Assembly (NCBI GenBank): GCA_009694265.1
Contig: SHVM01000015.1
Span: forward strand, 1 to 37,438
Direction: 5' to 3'
Source: Pseudolabrys sp.
GTDB lineage: Bacteria > Pseudomonadota > Alphaproteobacteria > Rhizobiales > Xanthobacteraceae
Length of the DNA: 37,438 nucleotides
Shown piece after piece: positions 8,602 to 16,771 of this stretch. Each line of letters opens with the position of its first letter. The first letter of the stretch is position 1. A program made the position numbers and the translations under genes. Under the pieces are notes generated by a model. It was not told the DNA's origin and did no database searches. It was given only the letters and a program-made list of their open reading frames with translations.

Positions 8602-8798
8602 CACCTTCTGGGGCGATGCGGCGTGGGCGCTTCCGCGAGGCCGGACCTGAGGCGGTGAGCGACTATGAGCTGCTCGAACTGGTGCTGTTTCGCGCCATCC
8701 CGCAGCACGACATCAAGCCGCCCGACATTTCCGTGCACGACCACATTATCGTCGGCAAGGAAGGGCATGCCAGCTTCAAAGGTCTTAAGCTGATTTAG
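8602..8798 (+). pseudogene. radC: radC remnant (internal deletion, N-terminal frameshift)
   Basis: A short frame (8616-8798, 60 codons) joins two ends of RadC. Its first part, [20 protein letters not shown], is the conserved N-terminal helix-hairpin region of RadC. Its last part, [21 protein letters not shown], is the conserved RadC C terminus. Everything between is missing in frame, including the JAB-type metal motif with HxH and aspartate, so about 60 of the usual 225-240 residues remain. Upstream, the CAC-CTT-CTG-GGG codons at 8602-8613, which match the HLLGHRERLR start of RadC, are out of frame with the rest. It sits directly after map, the normal radC position in these bacteria. I call it a decayed gene; expression as a mini-protein is possible but unsupported. 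Confidence 0.8.
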
Positions 8799-8803
8799 GC
8801 TCG

Positions 8804-9481
8804 CTACTGCCGCACCAGCGCGATCTGATCGGCGCTTTCCGGCACGCGGCGCCAGTTGCCGCCCTCGATTTCCTCGAACCGCCATGCACCACGCACGGAC
8901 ACCAGCAGCAGCTCGCCGCGGTCCATGCGCCATTGCGTAAAATTCAGCCGTACGATCGTCGCATCGCAGCCCGGCTTGACCGACAGCGCGAAGCCATCCT
9001 TGACCGCGGTGCTAGCCAGCGTGAGCGTGCATATTGACGCATCGGGCCCGCGCATGATCGCCCAATTGCCGGCGACTTGCTCCGGCGGCTTCGGCAATGG
9101 ACCGGCGGCGGCATTTTGCAGGAACAGCACGCCAACCCCGGGCGTCGGCGCCTCGTAGATGCCGCTTTCCACCTCGCTGAATTCGACCAGTGACTTGCCC
9201 TGCGCGTCGAGCAGGCGCAGTAGGTCGTTTTCGGGGAAAATCCAGCCCGCCACGTCGCTCACCAGCGGAAACAGGTTGGCGCAATTTTTATCGAACTCGA
9301 CCTTGAAGCCGACCTTGGTCGAATCGCTTTTGAAAGTGACCGAGCAGGTTTTGTCGCGATCGGCATTGGAGAATTCCCAGGTGCCGATCAGCGCCTTGGC
9401 GGAATCGCCAAGGCTCGTGGATTGCGCCAATACTGGCGAGCCCACGACGACAGCAAGTACGATCAAAGCCAAACGAATCAT
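8804..9481 (-). CDS. Secreted protein with two AprI/Inh-type domains
   Basis: The 225-residue product starts with a signal peptide (MIRLALIVLAVVVGSPVLAQ, cleavage near residue 19-20). Two similar domains of about 90 residues follow. The first runs from LIGTWEFSNADRDKTCSV and the second from VAGNWAIMRGPDASICTL; each has the G-x-W opening and a C-x-T/V strand typical of the AprI/Inh metalloprotease-inhibitor beta-barrel. Paired cysteines in each domain suggest disulfides in the periplasm. It is the last gene of the 15732-8804 unit, 20 bases after the hydroxyacid dehydrogenase, although a secreted inhibitor-like protein has no obvious metabolic link. Many alphaproteobacterial Inh-like proteins have no known protease partner, so inhibition is only a family inference. 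Confidence 0.8.
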   Translation of the reverse strand: MIRLALIVLAVVVGSPVLAQSTSLGDSAKALIGTWEFSNADRDKTCSVTFKSDSTKVGFKVEFDKNCANLFPLVSDVAGWIFPENDLLRLLDAQGKSLVEFSEVESGIYEAPTPGVGVLFLQNAAAGPLPKPPEQVAGNWAIMRGPDASICTLTLASTAVKDGFALSVKPGCDATIVRLNFTQWRMDRGELLLVSVRGAWRFEEIEGGNWRRVPESADQIALVRQ

Positions 9482-9501
9482 GTCAAACCTGTCGCAGGCA
9501 T

Positions 9502-10476
9502 TTACTTACGCGGCCAAGGCGTTTCCGGTACCGGCGAGAGCGGCGGCTTTCCTGCCGCCCAGGCCAGAATGTTGTCGACCACAAGCTGATCCATCGCCGC
9601 CCGCGTCACCTCGGTCGAGGAGCCGAGATGCGGGAACAGCACGATATGGTCCATCTCGATAAGTTCTTTTGGCACCTGCGGTTCCTTGGCGAACACATCG
9701 AGGCCGGCGGAATAGATCGTGCGGCTCTTGAGCGCCTCGATCAAAGCCGGCTCATCGACCACCGACCCGCGCGCCATGTTGATGAGGATGCCGTTGGGGC
9801 CGAGCGCCTTGAGCACCTCGGCATTGATCATGTTTTGCGTCGATGCGCCGCCCGGCACGATCACCATCAGCGTGTCAACGTCGCGCGCCATGTCGAGGAG
9901 CTTGGGATAGTACTTGAAACTCACGCCGGGTTGCGGGTTACGGCTGTGATAAACCACCGGCACACCGAATGCCTCAAGCCGGCGCGCGATCGCCTTGCCG
10001 ATGCGGCCCATGCCGACCATACCGACGGTGCGGTTGCGCAGCGTCGCCTTGGTGAGCGGGTATTGTTTATCCACCCACTTGCCGGCACGCAGGTAACGTT
10101 CAGCCTGCGGAAATTCGCGCACCGTGCAGAGCAGCAGGCCAAGCGCGGTGTCGGCCACTTCCTCATTCAGCACTTCCGGCGTGTTGGTGACGGTGATGCC
10201 GTGCGCGCCCGCCCATTTGGCGTCGATGTAATCGTAGCCGACGCCGAAGCTCGATATTTGCTCAAGCTTGGGAAAGCGTTGCATAAAGTTGGCGTCGACC
10301 TTATTCGCCATATAGGCAACCGCGATGGCGCGGATCTTGTCGCCGACCGATTTGATGAAGGCATCCTGGTCCTTGGCCTCAAGCAGATAATGCAAGTTGA
10401 CCTTCGGTTCGAGGCCACCGATCAGAACCGGCTTCCTCGCTCCGACCAGCAATACATCCGGCTTTTCGCCCGCCAT
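9502..10476 (-). CDS. D-2-hydroxyacid dehydrogenase (NAD(P)-dependent)
   Basis: The 324-residue protein has the D-isomer 2-hydroxyacid dehydrogenase layout. The Rossmann motif GMGRIG is at 155-160. Catalytic R236 sits in MARGSVVDE, D260 in SAGLDVFAKEP, E265 follows, and H283 sits in FPHLGSSTEV. The family interconverts 2-oxoacids and D-2-hydroxyacids (glyoxylate/hydroxypyruvate, D-lactate and similar). The substrate-side loop VGYDYID matches the glyoxylate/hydroxypyruvate reductase group. It lies 18 bases downstream of the small membrane protein and belongs to the same minus-strand unit as the 2-oxoacid dehydrogenase complex, so it could supply or remove that complex's 2-oxoacid substrate. 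That link is inference. Confidence 0.9.
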   Translation of the reverse strand: MAGEKPDVLLVGARKPVLIGGLEPKVNLHYLLEAKDQDAFIKSVGDKIRAIAVAYMANKVDANFMQRFPKLEQISSFGVGYDYIDAKWAGAHGITVTNTPEVLNEEVADTALGLLLCTVREFPQAERYLRAGKWVDKQYPLTKATLRNRTVGMVGMGRIGKAIARRLEAFGVPVVYHSRNPQPGVSFKYYPKLLDMARDVDTLMVIVPGGASTQNMINAEVLKALGPNGILINMARGSVVDEPALIEALKSRTIYSAGLDVFAKEPQVPKELIEMDHIVLFPHLGSSTEVTRAAMDQLVVDNILAWAAGKPPLSPVPETPWPRK

Positions 10477-10494
10477 TTCGTCCTACTCCTTAAG

Positions 10495-10893
10495 TCAGCG
10501 ATTAATCCAGGCGAGCACGGCGCCCATCAGCAGCACACGGATTGTGTCGAACGCGATCTGCTTGATGGCAAGCACAAGCGGCACCGGGGTGACTGCATGA
10601 TATATCAAATACATCGGAACCACGGCTAAGCACGAAACCGCAATGCCGAAGCGTAGACCTTGCATGAGCCAGGGCTTGTCTTCTTTGCCCTGCACATAGA
10701 TCCAAGCAAATGCCACGCCAAAAAATGCGTGCGCGGCGATGATGAACGGAACCAGCTTTTGCATTTCGGCCGGCGGCCGCATGCCTTGCGTAACGGAATA
10801 ATCGGCGCTGAGCAGAAGTTCGTGCACGACGAAGCCCAGCGCCCACGTCATCACAAACATGACGACGGCCGATATGATGCATTTCTTGCTCAT
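10495..10893 (-). CDS. Small inner-membrane protein, unknown function
   Basis: The 132-residue product has four hydrophobic segments (about residues 5-23, 45-66, 78-97 and 108-128) with short loops, so it should be integral to the inner membrane. Start ATG 10893 has AGGGGCG upstream; longer frames upstream overlap the E2 gene and lack a site. It lies 17 bases after the E2 gene and 18 bases before the hydroxyacid dehydrogenase, so it is an operon member. I recognise no named domain. A transport or membrane-anchoring role would be speculation. Confidence 0.72.
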   Translation of the reverse strand: MSKKCIISAVVMFVMTWALGFVVHELLLSADYSVTQGMRPPAEMQKLVPFIIAAHAFFGVAFAWIYVQGKEDKPWLMQGLRFGIAVSCLAVVPMYLIYHAVTPVPLVLAIKQIAFDTIRVLLMGAVLAWINR

Positions 10894-10910
10894 GATTTCG
10901 CCCCTGGTTG

Positions 10911-12212
10911 CTAAACGAGCGCCGTGACCGGCTTTTCGACGAAGTTCTTGAACGCGGCGAGCAATTCGGCGCCGAGCGCGCCATCGACCACGCGATGATC
11001 GCATGACAATGTGACCGTCATTTGGCTGACGAATTTGACGCTGCCGTCTTGCACTTCGACCGGGGCGCGGCGCGATGCGCCCACCGCCAGAATGGTGGCA
11101 TGCGGCGGATTGATGATGGCGGCGAATTCACGCACGCCATACATGCCGAGGTTGGAGATGGCGCTTGATCCACCCTGATATTCGTTCGGCTTGAGCTTCT
11201 TTTCGCGCGCGCGCTCGGCCAGATTGCGGATTTCGGCGGAGATCGCGGTTAGCGATTTGGCCTCGGCGTTGCGGATCACCGGCGTAATGAGGCCGCCCTC
11301 GAGCGCCACCGCCACGCCGATGTCGGAATTCTCGAAGCGCAAAATGCGATCCTCCGCCCACACCGCATTAGCTGCGGGAACGCGCTGCAGCGCCGCCGCC
11401 CAGGCCTTGATGATGAAATCGTTGAGCGACAACTTGAACGCCGGATTGCCGTTTTTGTCTTGCGGCGCGGCGGCGTTGGCCTCCTCGCGCATGGCGATGA
11501 GCCGGCCGATCTCGATATCGGCGGTCAGATAGAAATGTGGAATAGTCTGCTTGGCCTCGATCAGCCGCTTGGCGATGGTGCGGCGCATGGAGTCGAGCGG
11601 CACTTCCTCATAAGCGATACCGGCGTACAGCGCCTTGACTTGCGCAGCGCTGGCGCCGGTGGCCATCGCGCCGGCGGGCGGGGCTGCCTTATCGATGTCG
11701 CCCGCGACGACGCGGCCATGCGGGCCGGAGCCGGAAATGCGCAACAAATCGATGCCACGTTCGGAGGCCATCCGGCGCGCCAAAGGCGTGGTGAAAGCGC
11801 CGCTGGCTAATTTCGCGGGCCCGAAATTGCGCTCGGGGCTGCGCACTTCGCGGAACGGGTCCATCGGGATGGCGCGCGGTGTGGGCTCGGCTTGCGCGAC
11901 GTGAACCGGCGCGGCGGCGCGCGGCGGCGGCGCAGCCGGCTTGGGTGGCACCGTGGCGGGCGATGGGCTAGTCGCTGCGCCAACGCCGGAAATAACCGCC
12001 ACTACGGCGCCGACCTTGGCCACCTCGCCGACGAGGAATCGCACTTCTACGAGCGTGCCGGCGCTGGTGGCAGGCACTTCCATCGATGTTTTGTCGGTTT
12101 CGATCTCGAACAAGTTGTCGCCCGGCTTCACCGCGTCGCCGGCCGCCTTGAACCATTTCGTGATCTTGCCCTCGGTGACGGTTTCACCGAGCTGAGGCAT
12201 CAGAACGTCCAC
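10911..12212 (-). CDS. 2-oxoacid dehydrogenase complex E2 (dihydrolipoamide acyltransferase)
   Basis: The 433-residue protein has three canonical modules. A single lipoyl domain covers 1-76, with the lipoylated K41 in ETDKTSMEVP. An Ala/Pro-rich linker leads to a peripheral-subunit-binding domain at about 138-176 (TPLARRMASERGIDLLRISGSGPHGRVVAGDI). The catalytic domain follows, ending in SCDHRVVDGALGAELL with H406 and D410. It moves the acyl group from E1 via lipoate to CoA. It is co-transcribed with separate E1 alpha and beta subunits, with an aldehyde dehydrogenase inserted between E1 beta and E2. No E3 is in the window, so it probably shares a genomic lipoamide dehydrogenase. Pyruvate, acetoin or branched-chain specificity is not decided by sequence. 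Confidence 0.93.
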   Translation of the reverse strand: MDVLMPQLGETVTEGKITKWFKAAGDAVKPGDNLFEIETDKTSMEVPATSAGTLVEVRFLVGEVAKVGAVVAVISGVGAATSPSPATVPPKPAAPPPRAAAPVHVAQAEPTPRAIPMDPFREVRSPERNFGPAKLASGAFTTPLARRMASERGIDLLRISGSGPHGRVVAGDIDKAAPPAGAMATGASAAQVKALYAGIAYEEVPLDSMRRTIAKRLIEAKQTIPHFYLTADIEIGRLIAMREEANAAAPQDKNGNPAFKLSLNDFIIKAWAAALQRVPAANAVWAEDRILRFENSDIGVAVALEGGLITPVIRNAEAKSLTAISAEIRNLAERAREKKLKPNEYQGGSSAISNLGMYGVREFAAIINPPHATILAVGASRRAPVEVQDGSVKFVSQMTVTLSCDHRVVDGALGAELLAAFKNFVEKPVTALV

Positions 12213-12240
12213 GCGATTCCCCTGAAGTGTTCGGCGTTTT

Positions 12241-13692
12241 CTACCACGTCACCGACACATATTGCGTCTCGAGAAATTCCTTCATGCCTTCCTGCGCGCC
12301 TTCGCGGCCGAGGCCGGACTGTTTGGTGCCGCCGAACGGCGCCGCCGGATCGGAAACGAGACCGCGGTTGAGGCCGATCATACCGAAATCGAGCTTCTCG
12401 GACACGCGCAAGCCGCGAGTGAGATCCTTAGTGAACAAATAAGCGACCAGGCCATATTCGGTGGCATTGGCGCGCTTGATGGCTTCGTCCTCGGTCTTGA
12501 AGGTCTGGATCGAGGCGACCGGCCCGAAGATTTCCTCGTTCAGCATCTTGGCGTCGTCGGACACGTTGGTGAGCACGGTTGCGGGATAGAAGAAGCCGGC
12601 GCCGTCCGGCGTCTTGCCGCCGGTGAGCACCTTGGCGCCCTTTTTCACGGCGTCGTCGACCAACTCGATCACCTTGTCGCGGCCTTCGGCGTTCACCAGC
12701 GGCCCGAGATTGATGCCGTCATCAAGGCCGTTGCCCATCTTGAGCAATTTCATCTTGTCGGTGAGCTTTTTGGCGAATTCGTCGTGCACTTTTTCGTGCA
12801 CGTAGAAACGGTTCGCGGCCGTGCAGGCCTCGCCCATATTGCGCATTTTCGCAATCATGGCGCCGTCGATCGCGGCGTCGATGTCGGCATCCTCGAACAC
12901 CAGGAACGGCGCATTGCCGCCGAGCTCCATCGACGGTTTGAGCACGTTGTCAGCAGCCTCATGCAGCAGCTTGCGTCCGACTTCGGTCGAGCCGGTGAAG
13001 GATAACACGCGCACACGCGGATCGTGCAGCATCGCGCTCACCACCGGACCGGAGCGGCGCGAGGGCACCACATTGACCACGCCGGCGGGCACACCCGCCT
13101 CTTCCAGCACCGGCATCAGCGCCAGCATGGTGAGCGGCGTGTCGGAAGCGGGCTTGAGCACCACAGGGCAGCCGGCGGCCAATGCAGGTCCGATCTTGCG
13201 CGTCGCCATGGCGGCCGGGAAATTCCACGGCGTCACCAGTACGGCGATGCCGGCCGGCTTGTGCTGCACGAAGATGCGTGCGCCCGACGCCGGCGCGCGC
13301 GAGACTGAGCCGTTGTTGCGCACGGCTTCCTCGGCATACCAGCGGAAGAACTCGGCCGCATACGCTACTTCTCCACGAGAATCCGACAGCGCCTTGCCGT
13401 TTTCCAGCGTGATCAATTTGGCGAAGCGCTCGGCGTCGCGCATGATCAGCTCATAGGCCTTGCGTAGAATCTCGGCGCGTTCGCGCGGCTTGCGCCCGGC
13501 CCAGCCCTCAAAGGCGGCGTCGGCGGCATCGACCGCCAGCTTGGCATCCTCGACCGTGGCGCTGGCGACCGATGCAATCTTTTTCTCGGTCGCCGGATCG
13601 ATCACGTCGAAACGCACATTGTCGGATGATTTACGCCATTTGCCGCCGATCCACAGATCGGTCGGCACATTGGCAAGAAGATTTTCGTACAT
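12241..13692 (-). CDS. NAD(P)-dependent succinate-semialdehyde-type dehydrogenase
   Basis: The 483-residue aldehyde dehydrogenase shows N157 in TPWNFPAAM, the coenzyme loop FTGSTEVGRKL at 232-242, E257 in MELGGNAPF, and the catalytic C290 in GEACTAANRF. The length and the GGTKQSGLGREG ending match the GabD/SSADH group, which oxidises succinate semialdehyde or similar omega-oxo acids. Start ATG 13692 has AAAGG nine bases upstream and follows the E1 beta stop by 23 bases. Its position inside a 2-oxoacid dehydrogenase operon, between E1 beta and E2, is unusual and suggests that an aldehyde is an intermediate in the same pathway. Confidence 0.9.
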   Translation of the reverse strand: MYENLLANVPTDLWIGGKWRKSSDNVRFDVIDPATEKKIASVASATVEDAKLAVDAADAAFEGWAGRKPRERAEILRKAYELIMRDAERFAKLITLENGKALSDSRGEVAYAAEFFRWYAEEAVRNNGSVSRAPASGARIFVQHKPAGIAVLVTPWNFPAAMATRKIGPALAAGCPVVLKPASDTPLTMLALMPVLEEAGVPAGVVNVVPSRRSGPVVSAMLHDPRVRVLSFTGSTEVGRKLLHEAADNVLKPSMELGGNAPFLVFEDADIDAAIDGAMIAKMRNMGEACTAANRFYVHEKVHDEFAKKLTDKMKLLKMGNGLDDGINLGPLVNAEGRDKVIELVDDAVKKGAKVLTGGKTPDGAGFFYPATVLTNVSDDAKMLNEEIFGPVASIQTFKTEDEAIKRANATEYGLVAYLFTKDLTRGLRVSEKLDFGMIGLNRGLVSDPAAPFGGTKQSGLGREGAQEGMKEFLETQYVSVTW

Positions 13693-13715
13693 GACTGAAC
13701 CTTTCGCTTCGCGCT

Positions 13716-14696
13716 CTAGCTCCCCAGCGACCGCCGCACCGTATCGACGATGCGGCCCGGCGTCGGCAGCACGATGTCTTCGAGAATATCGGCGGCCGGC
13801 AACGGAATATGCGGCGTGGTGATCCGCACCGGCGGGCCATCGAGATCGTAGAATGCTTCGTCCGCCACGATCGATACGATCTCGGCACCCCAGCCGCACA
13901 GCCGCGGATTTTCCTCGACCGAGAACAGCCGGTGCGTCTTGGCGACGGAACCAAGAATGGTTTGCGTATCGAGCGGCACCAGCGAGCGCACGTCGATCAC
14001 TTCGCAGTCAATGCCGTGTTCCGCCTTCAGCTTTTCCGCCGCCTCAAGCGCACGCGACACCATCAGCGCCAGCGCGATGATCGTGCAATCCTTGCCGGGG
14101 CGAACGATCTTGGCGGTACCGAGCGTATCGACGATTTCGCCGTCCGGCACCTCGCCTTTGGTCGCATAGAGCGACTTGTGCTCGAGGAAAATCACCGGAT
14201 CGGGATCGCGCACCGCGGCTGCCAACAGGCCGATGACGTCGCGCGGCGTCGACGGCGCCACCACCTTGAGGCCCGGAATCATCATGCACCAATTCTCGAC
14301 GCTTTGAGAGTGCTGCGCACCGAAGCGCGAGCCGGCGCCATTGCCGGTGCGCACGACAAGCGGGCACTTCGTTTGCCCGTTCGACATGTAGCGGCTCTTG
14401 GGGAATTCATTGGCGATGTAGTCGAAGCAAACCGCGAAGAAATCCGAGAACATGATTTCCGCAATCGGCTTAAGACCGGTCATGGCCGCGCCCATGGCGG
14501 CGCCGAGAATCGCCTGTTCGGAAATCGGCGTGTCGCGCACGCGTAGCGGACCGAATTGTTCGTACAGACCGACGGTCGCCTTGAACACGCCGCCGGCCTT
14601 CGCCACATCCTCGCCGAGAAACACGACATCGGGATCGCGCGCCATTTCCTGCGCGATACCGCGGACGACGGCGTCTCGATAACTCAGTTCCGGCAT
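13716..14696 (-). CDS. 2-oxoacid dehydrogenase E1 beta subunit
   Basis: The 326-residue product (from ATG 14696) matches the E1 beta subunits of pyruvate, acetoin or branched-chain dehydrogenases. Landmarks are FLGEDVAKAGGVF, the RVRDTPISEQAILGAAMGAAMTGLKP segment, the phosphate/cation loop GNGAGSRFGAQHSQS, and the C-terminal transketolase half beginning EVIDVRSLVPLDTQTI. E1 beta pairs with E1 alpha to form the thiamine-diphosphate site. The start is chosen because GGAGA inside the end of E1 alpha lies about nine bases upstream; the ATG follows the E1 alpha TAA after one base. Tight coupling supports equal production of the two subunits. Confidence 0.93.
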   Translation of the reverse strand: MPELSYRDAVVRGIAQEMARDPDVVFLGEDVAKAGGVFKATVGLYEQFGPLRVRDTPISEQAILGAAMGAAMTGLKPIAEIMFSDFFAVCFDYIANEFPKSRYMSNGQTKCPLVVRTGNGAGSRFGAQHSQSVENWCMMIPGLKVVAPSTPRDVIGLLAAAVRDPDPVIFLEHKSLYATKGEVPDGEIVDTLGTAKIVRPGKDCTIIALALMVSRALEAAEKLKAEHGIDCEVIDVRSLVPLDTQTILGSVAKTHRLFSVEENPRLCGWGAEIVSIVADEAFYDLDGPPVRITTPHIPLPAADILEDIVLPTPGRIVDTVRRSLGS

Positions 14697-14697
14697 T

Positions 14698-15732
14698 TTA
14701 ATTTCTCCATGCCCAGCCCCCGTCGGCATAGACATCGGTGGTCAGGATATCGAGCGGCGGCGGTGGCGCAGCCTTGCACGCCTCGGTCGCGTCATCGACT
14801 TCCTTGCGTACGCTGGCGTCGATCGCCTCAATGGCGGCGTCGCTCACGCCAAACTGCTTCAGCCGTTCGCGATAAATCTTGATCGGATCGCGCAGCTTCC
14901 ACCGCTCCAACTCGCCCTCAGGGCGATACTTCGCCGGATCGGCGCGCGAATGGCCGCTGTGCCGGTAAGTCATGCACTCGATCAGCGACGGCCCCGCGCC
15001 GGCGCGCGCCTTGGCGAATGCCTTCTGCGCGGTGCGATAGCATTCGTCGGCATCGTTGCCGTCGATCACGATGCGCTCAAGACCATAGGCCGAGGCGCGG
15101 TCGGCGGCCGGATGCGGCACGGCGGTAACATCGCCGATCGGTGTGTATTCCATGTAGAGATTGTTTTCGCAGACGAAGATCACCGGCAGTTTCCACACCG
15201 CCGCGAAATTCAACGCTTCATGGAACGCGCCGATATTGGTGGTGCCGTCGCCGAAGAAGCAGACCGAGACATCCTTGTCGCCTTTGTATTGCGCGCGCCA
15301 GGCGGCCCCGCAGGCAATCGGAAGATGCGCGCCGATAATGGCGTAGGAACCCATCACGCCGTGTTCCTCGGACGTTAAATGCATCGAGCCGCCCTTGCCG
15401 CGCATTAAGCCGTTGTCGCGCTGCATCAGCTCACCCAGCACTTTCTCGACCGGCACCCCGCGCGCCAGCGTATGGGCATGGCCGCGATAGGTGCAAAAGC
15501 TCAAGTCGCCCTTCACCATGGCTTCGGCAAAGCCGGCGGCGATCGCCTCCTGCCCGAGCGACAGATGGCTGGTGCCCTTGACCAGGTTCTGCAGAAACAG
15601 GTCGAAGGCGCGCTGTTCCGCCTCGCGCAGGCGCACCTGCGAGCGATACAAGGCCAGGCGCTTCTGCTCGCCAATATCGTCGTTCAAACCGGAACCGGCG
15701 GGTCCCGGCGCCCGGTCTCTTATCGTCGCCAT
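14698..15732 (-). CDS. 2-oxoacid dehydrogenase E1 alpha subunit (thiamine diphosphate)
   Basis: The 344-residue protein carries the thiamine-diphosphate motif GDG-TTNIGAFHEALNFAAVWKLPVIFVCENN, and the family's phosphorylation-loop region around YRHSGHSRADPAKYR. HLSLGQEAIAAGFAEAM near residue 56 is typical of the PDH/acetoin/branched-chain E1 alpha group. It decarboxylates a 2-oxoacid and passes the acyl unit to E2. It is the first gene of a seven-gene minus-strand unit. GAGGAT lies before the ATG, and a palindromic repeat lies 38 bases upstream. Substrate could be pyruvate, acetoin or a longer 2-oxoacid. Confidence 0.93.
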   Translation of the reverse strand: MATIRDRAPGPAGSGLNDDIGEQKRLALYRSQVRLREAEQRAFDLFLQNLVKGTSHLSLGQEAIAAGFAEAMVKGDLSFCTYRGHAHTLARGVPVEKVLGELMQRDNGLMRGKGGSMHLTSEEHGVMGSYAIIGAHLPIACGAAWRAQYKGDKDVSVCFFGDGTTNIGAFHEALNFAAVWKLPVIFVCENNLYMEYTPIGDVTAVPHPAADRASAYGLERIVIDGNDADECYRTAQKAFAKARAGAGPSLIECMTYRHSGHSRADPAKYRPEGELERWKLRDPIKIYRERLKQFGVSDAAIEAIDASVRKEVDDATEACKAAPPPPLDILTTDVYADGGWAWRN

Positions 15733-15769
15733 TAATGATCCTCGAAAAGCCGAAACTCTCTATATTTGC

Positions 15770-15814
15770 GCATGATCTTATCCGAAAACCGGTTGCCACT
15801 TTTCGGGATCATAC
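15770..15814. repeat. Bradyrhizobiaceae-type intergenic palindromic repeat
   Basis: The segment opens with GCATGATC and closes with GATCATAC. Between them, CCGAAAA and TTTTCGG form a 7-bp inverted pair around an ACCGGTTGCCAC-type centre. I recognise this as one copy of a palindrome scattered through Bradyrhizobium, Rhodopseudomonas and Nitrobacter intergenic regions. It lies between the EamA transporter end and the E1 alpha start, so it is in the 5' region of the dehydrogenase operon. A regulatory role is not established; its main value is taxonomic. Confidence 0.7.
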
Positions 15815-15843
15815 GCGCCGGAACTTAGCCCCGCTCCCGACGC

Positions 15844-16761
15844 TTAGGCAACCGGCGTGGAAGGCGCGGGCTTGCCCACTTTGCGCTCGCGATTGAGCAA
15901 ATAAAGCCCCGACGACACCACAATCAGCCCACCCACGATGGTCCATCGGTGCGGCACATCGCCAAAGACCAGAAAACCCAGCGCCGTCGTCCACACCATC
16001 TGGGTATAAATGAACGGCGCCAGCACCGAGGCCGGTGCGAGGCGGTGGCCTACAATCAACAAATAATGCCCGCCGCTCCCAAGCGCGCCAATCAACACCA
16101 TCAACGCAACAATGAGACCATTCTCCGGCGCGGTCCACACGAAAGGAATGACCGGCAACATGGCGACCGCGCCCACCAGATTGGAATAGAACAGCGTGGT
16201 CTCGTTGGAATCGGTACGCGCCAGCACGCGGGTAGAAATCGCATAGACCGCATAGCAAACGGCGCTGCCGAGCGAGAGCAAGGCGGCCGGATGAATGCCG
16301 CCGAAGCCCGGCCGCGCCACCAGAAGTACGCCAAAAAAGCCGACACCAATCGCGGTCCATCGCCGCCAGCCGACCCACTCGCCCAGCAGCGGACCGCACA
16401 GCACCGCCACGATGAACGGCGTGGAAAAAAGAATCGACAACGCTTCGTCGAGCTGCAGATAACGCAGCGCGGTAAAATTCAGCGCCGTAGAAAAGAGAAG
16501 CAGCGCCGAGCGCCCGATCTGCAGGAATGGCCGGCGCGTCACCAGCATCCCCGGATGGTTGATCGGATTTGCGATGAGCAAAGCCAGCAGGAACGCGCCG
16601 GTGTAGCGCGCCCACACCACCTGCATCGTATCCATGTGATGATTGAGATATTTCCCGGTGGCATCGAGACAGGCAAACAGCGCCACCGCACCGCACATCA
16701 AGGCGATGCCAATGAGGCGCTGGCGGCGCTGGTGCGCAAATTCTGTTTTCGTGGGCATCAT
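15844..16761 (-). CDS. EamA/DMT-family transporter
   Basis: The 305-residue protein has about ten hydrophobic segments arranged as two EamA repeats, roughly residues 15-145 and 158-290. Landmarks are the segments FTALRYLQLDEALSILFSTPFIVAVL and ALGSGGHYLLIVGHRLAPASVLAPFIYTQMV, typical of drug/metabolite transporters. It should be an inner-membrane exporter or importer of a small metabolite; the substrate is unknown. Two adjacent ATG codons (16761 and 16758) could start it, and no strong ribosome site separates them. It is divergent from the first TauE/SafE gene, whose promoter begins 11 bases away. Confidence 0.88.
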   Translation of the reverse strand: MMPTKTEFAHQRRQRLIGIALMCGAVALFACLDATGKYLNHHMDTMQVVWARYTGAFLLALLIANPINHPGMLVTRRPFLQIGRSALLLFSTALNFTALRYLQLDEALSILFSTPFIVAVLCGPLLGEWVGWRRWTAIGVGFFGVLLVARPGFGGIHPAALLSLGSAVCYAVYAISTRVLARTDSNETTLFYSNLVGAVAMLPVIPFVWTAPENGLIVALMVLIGALGSGGHYLLIVGHRLAPASVLAPFIYTQMVWTTALGFLVFGDVPHRWTIVGGLIVVSSGLYLLNRERKVGKPAPSTPVA

Positions 16762-16771
16762 GTCGAATGAA

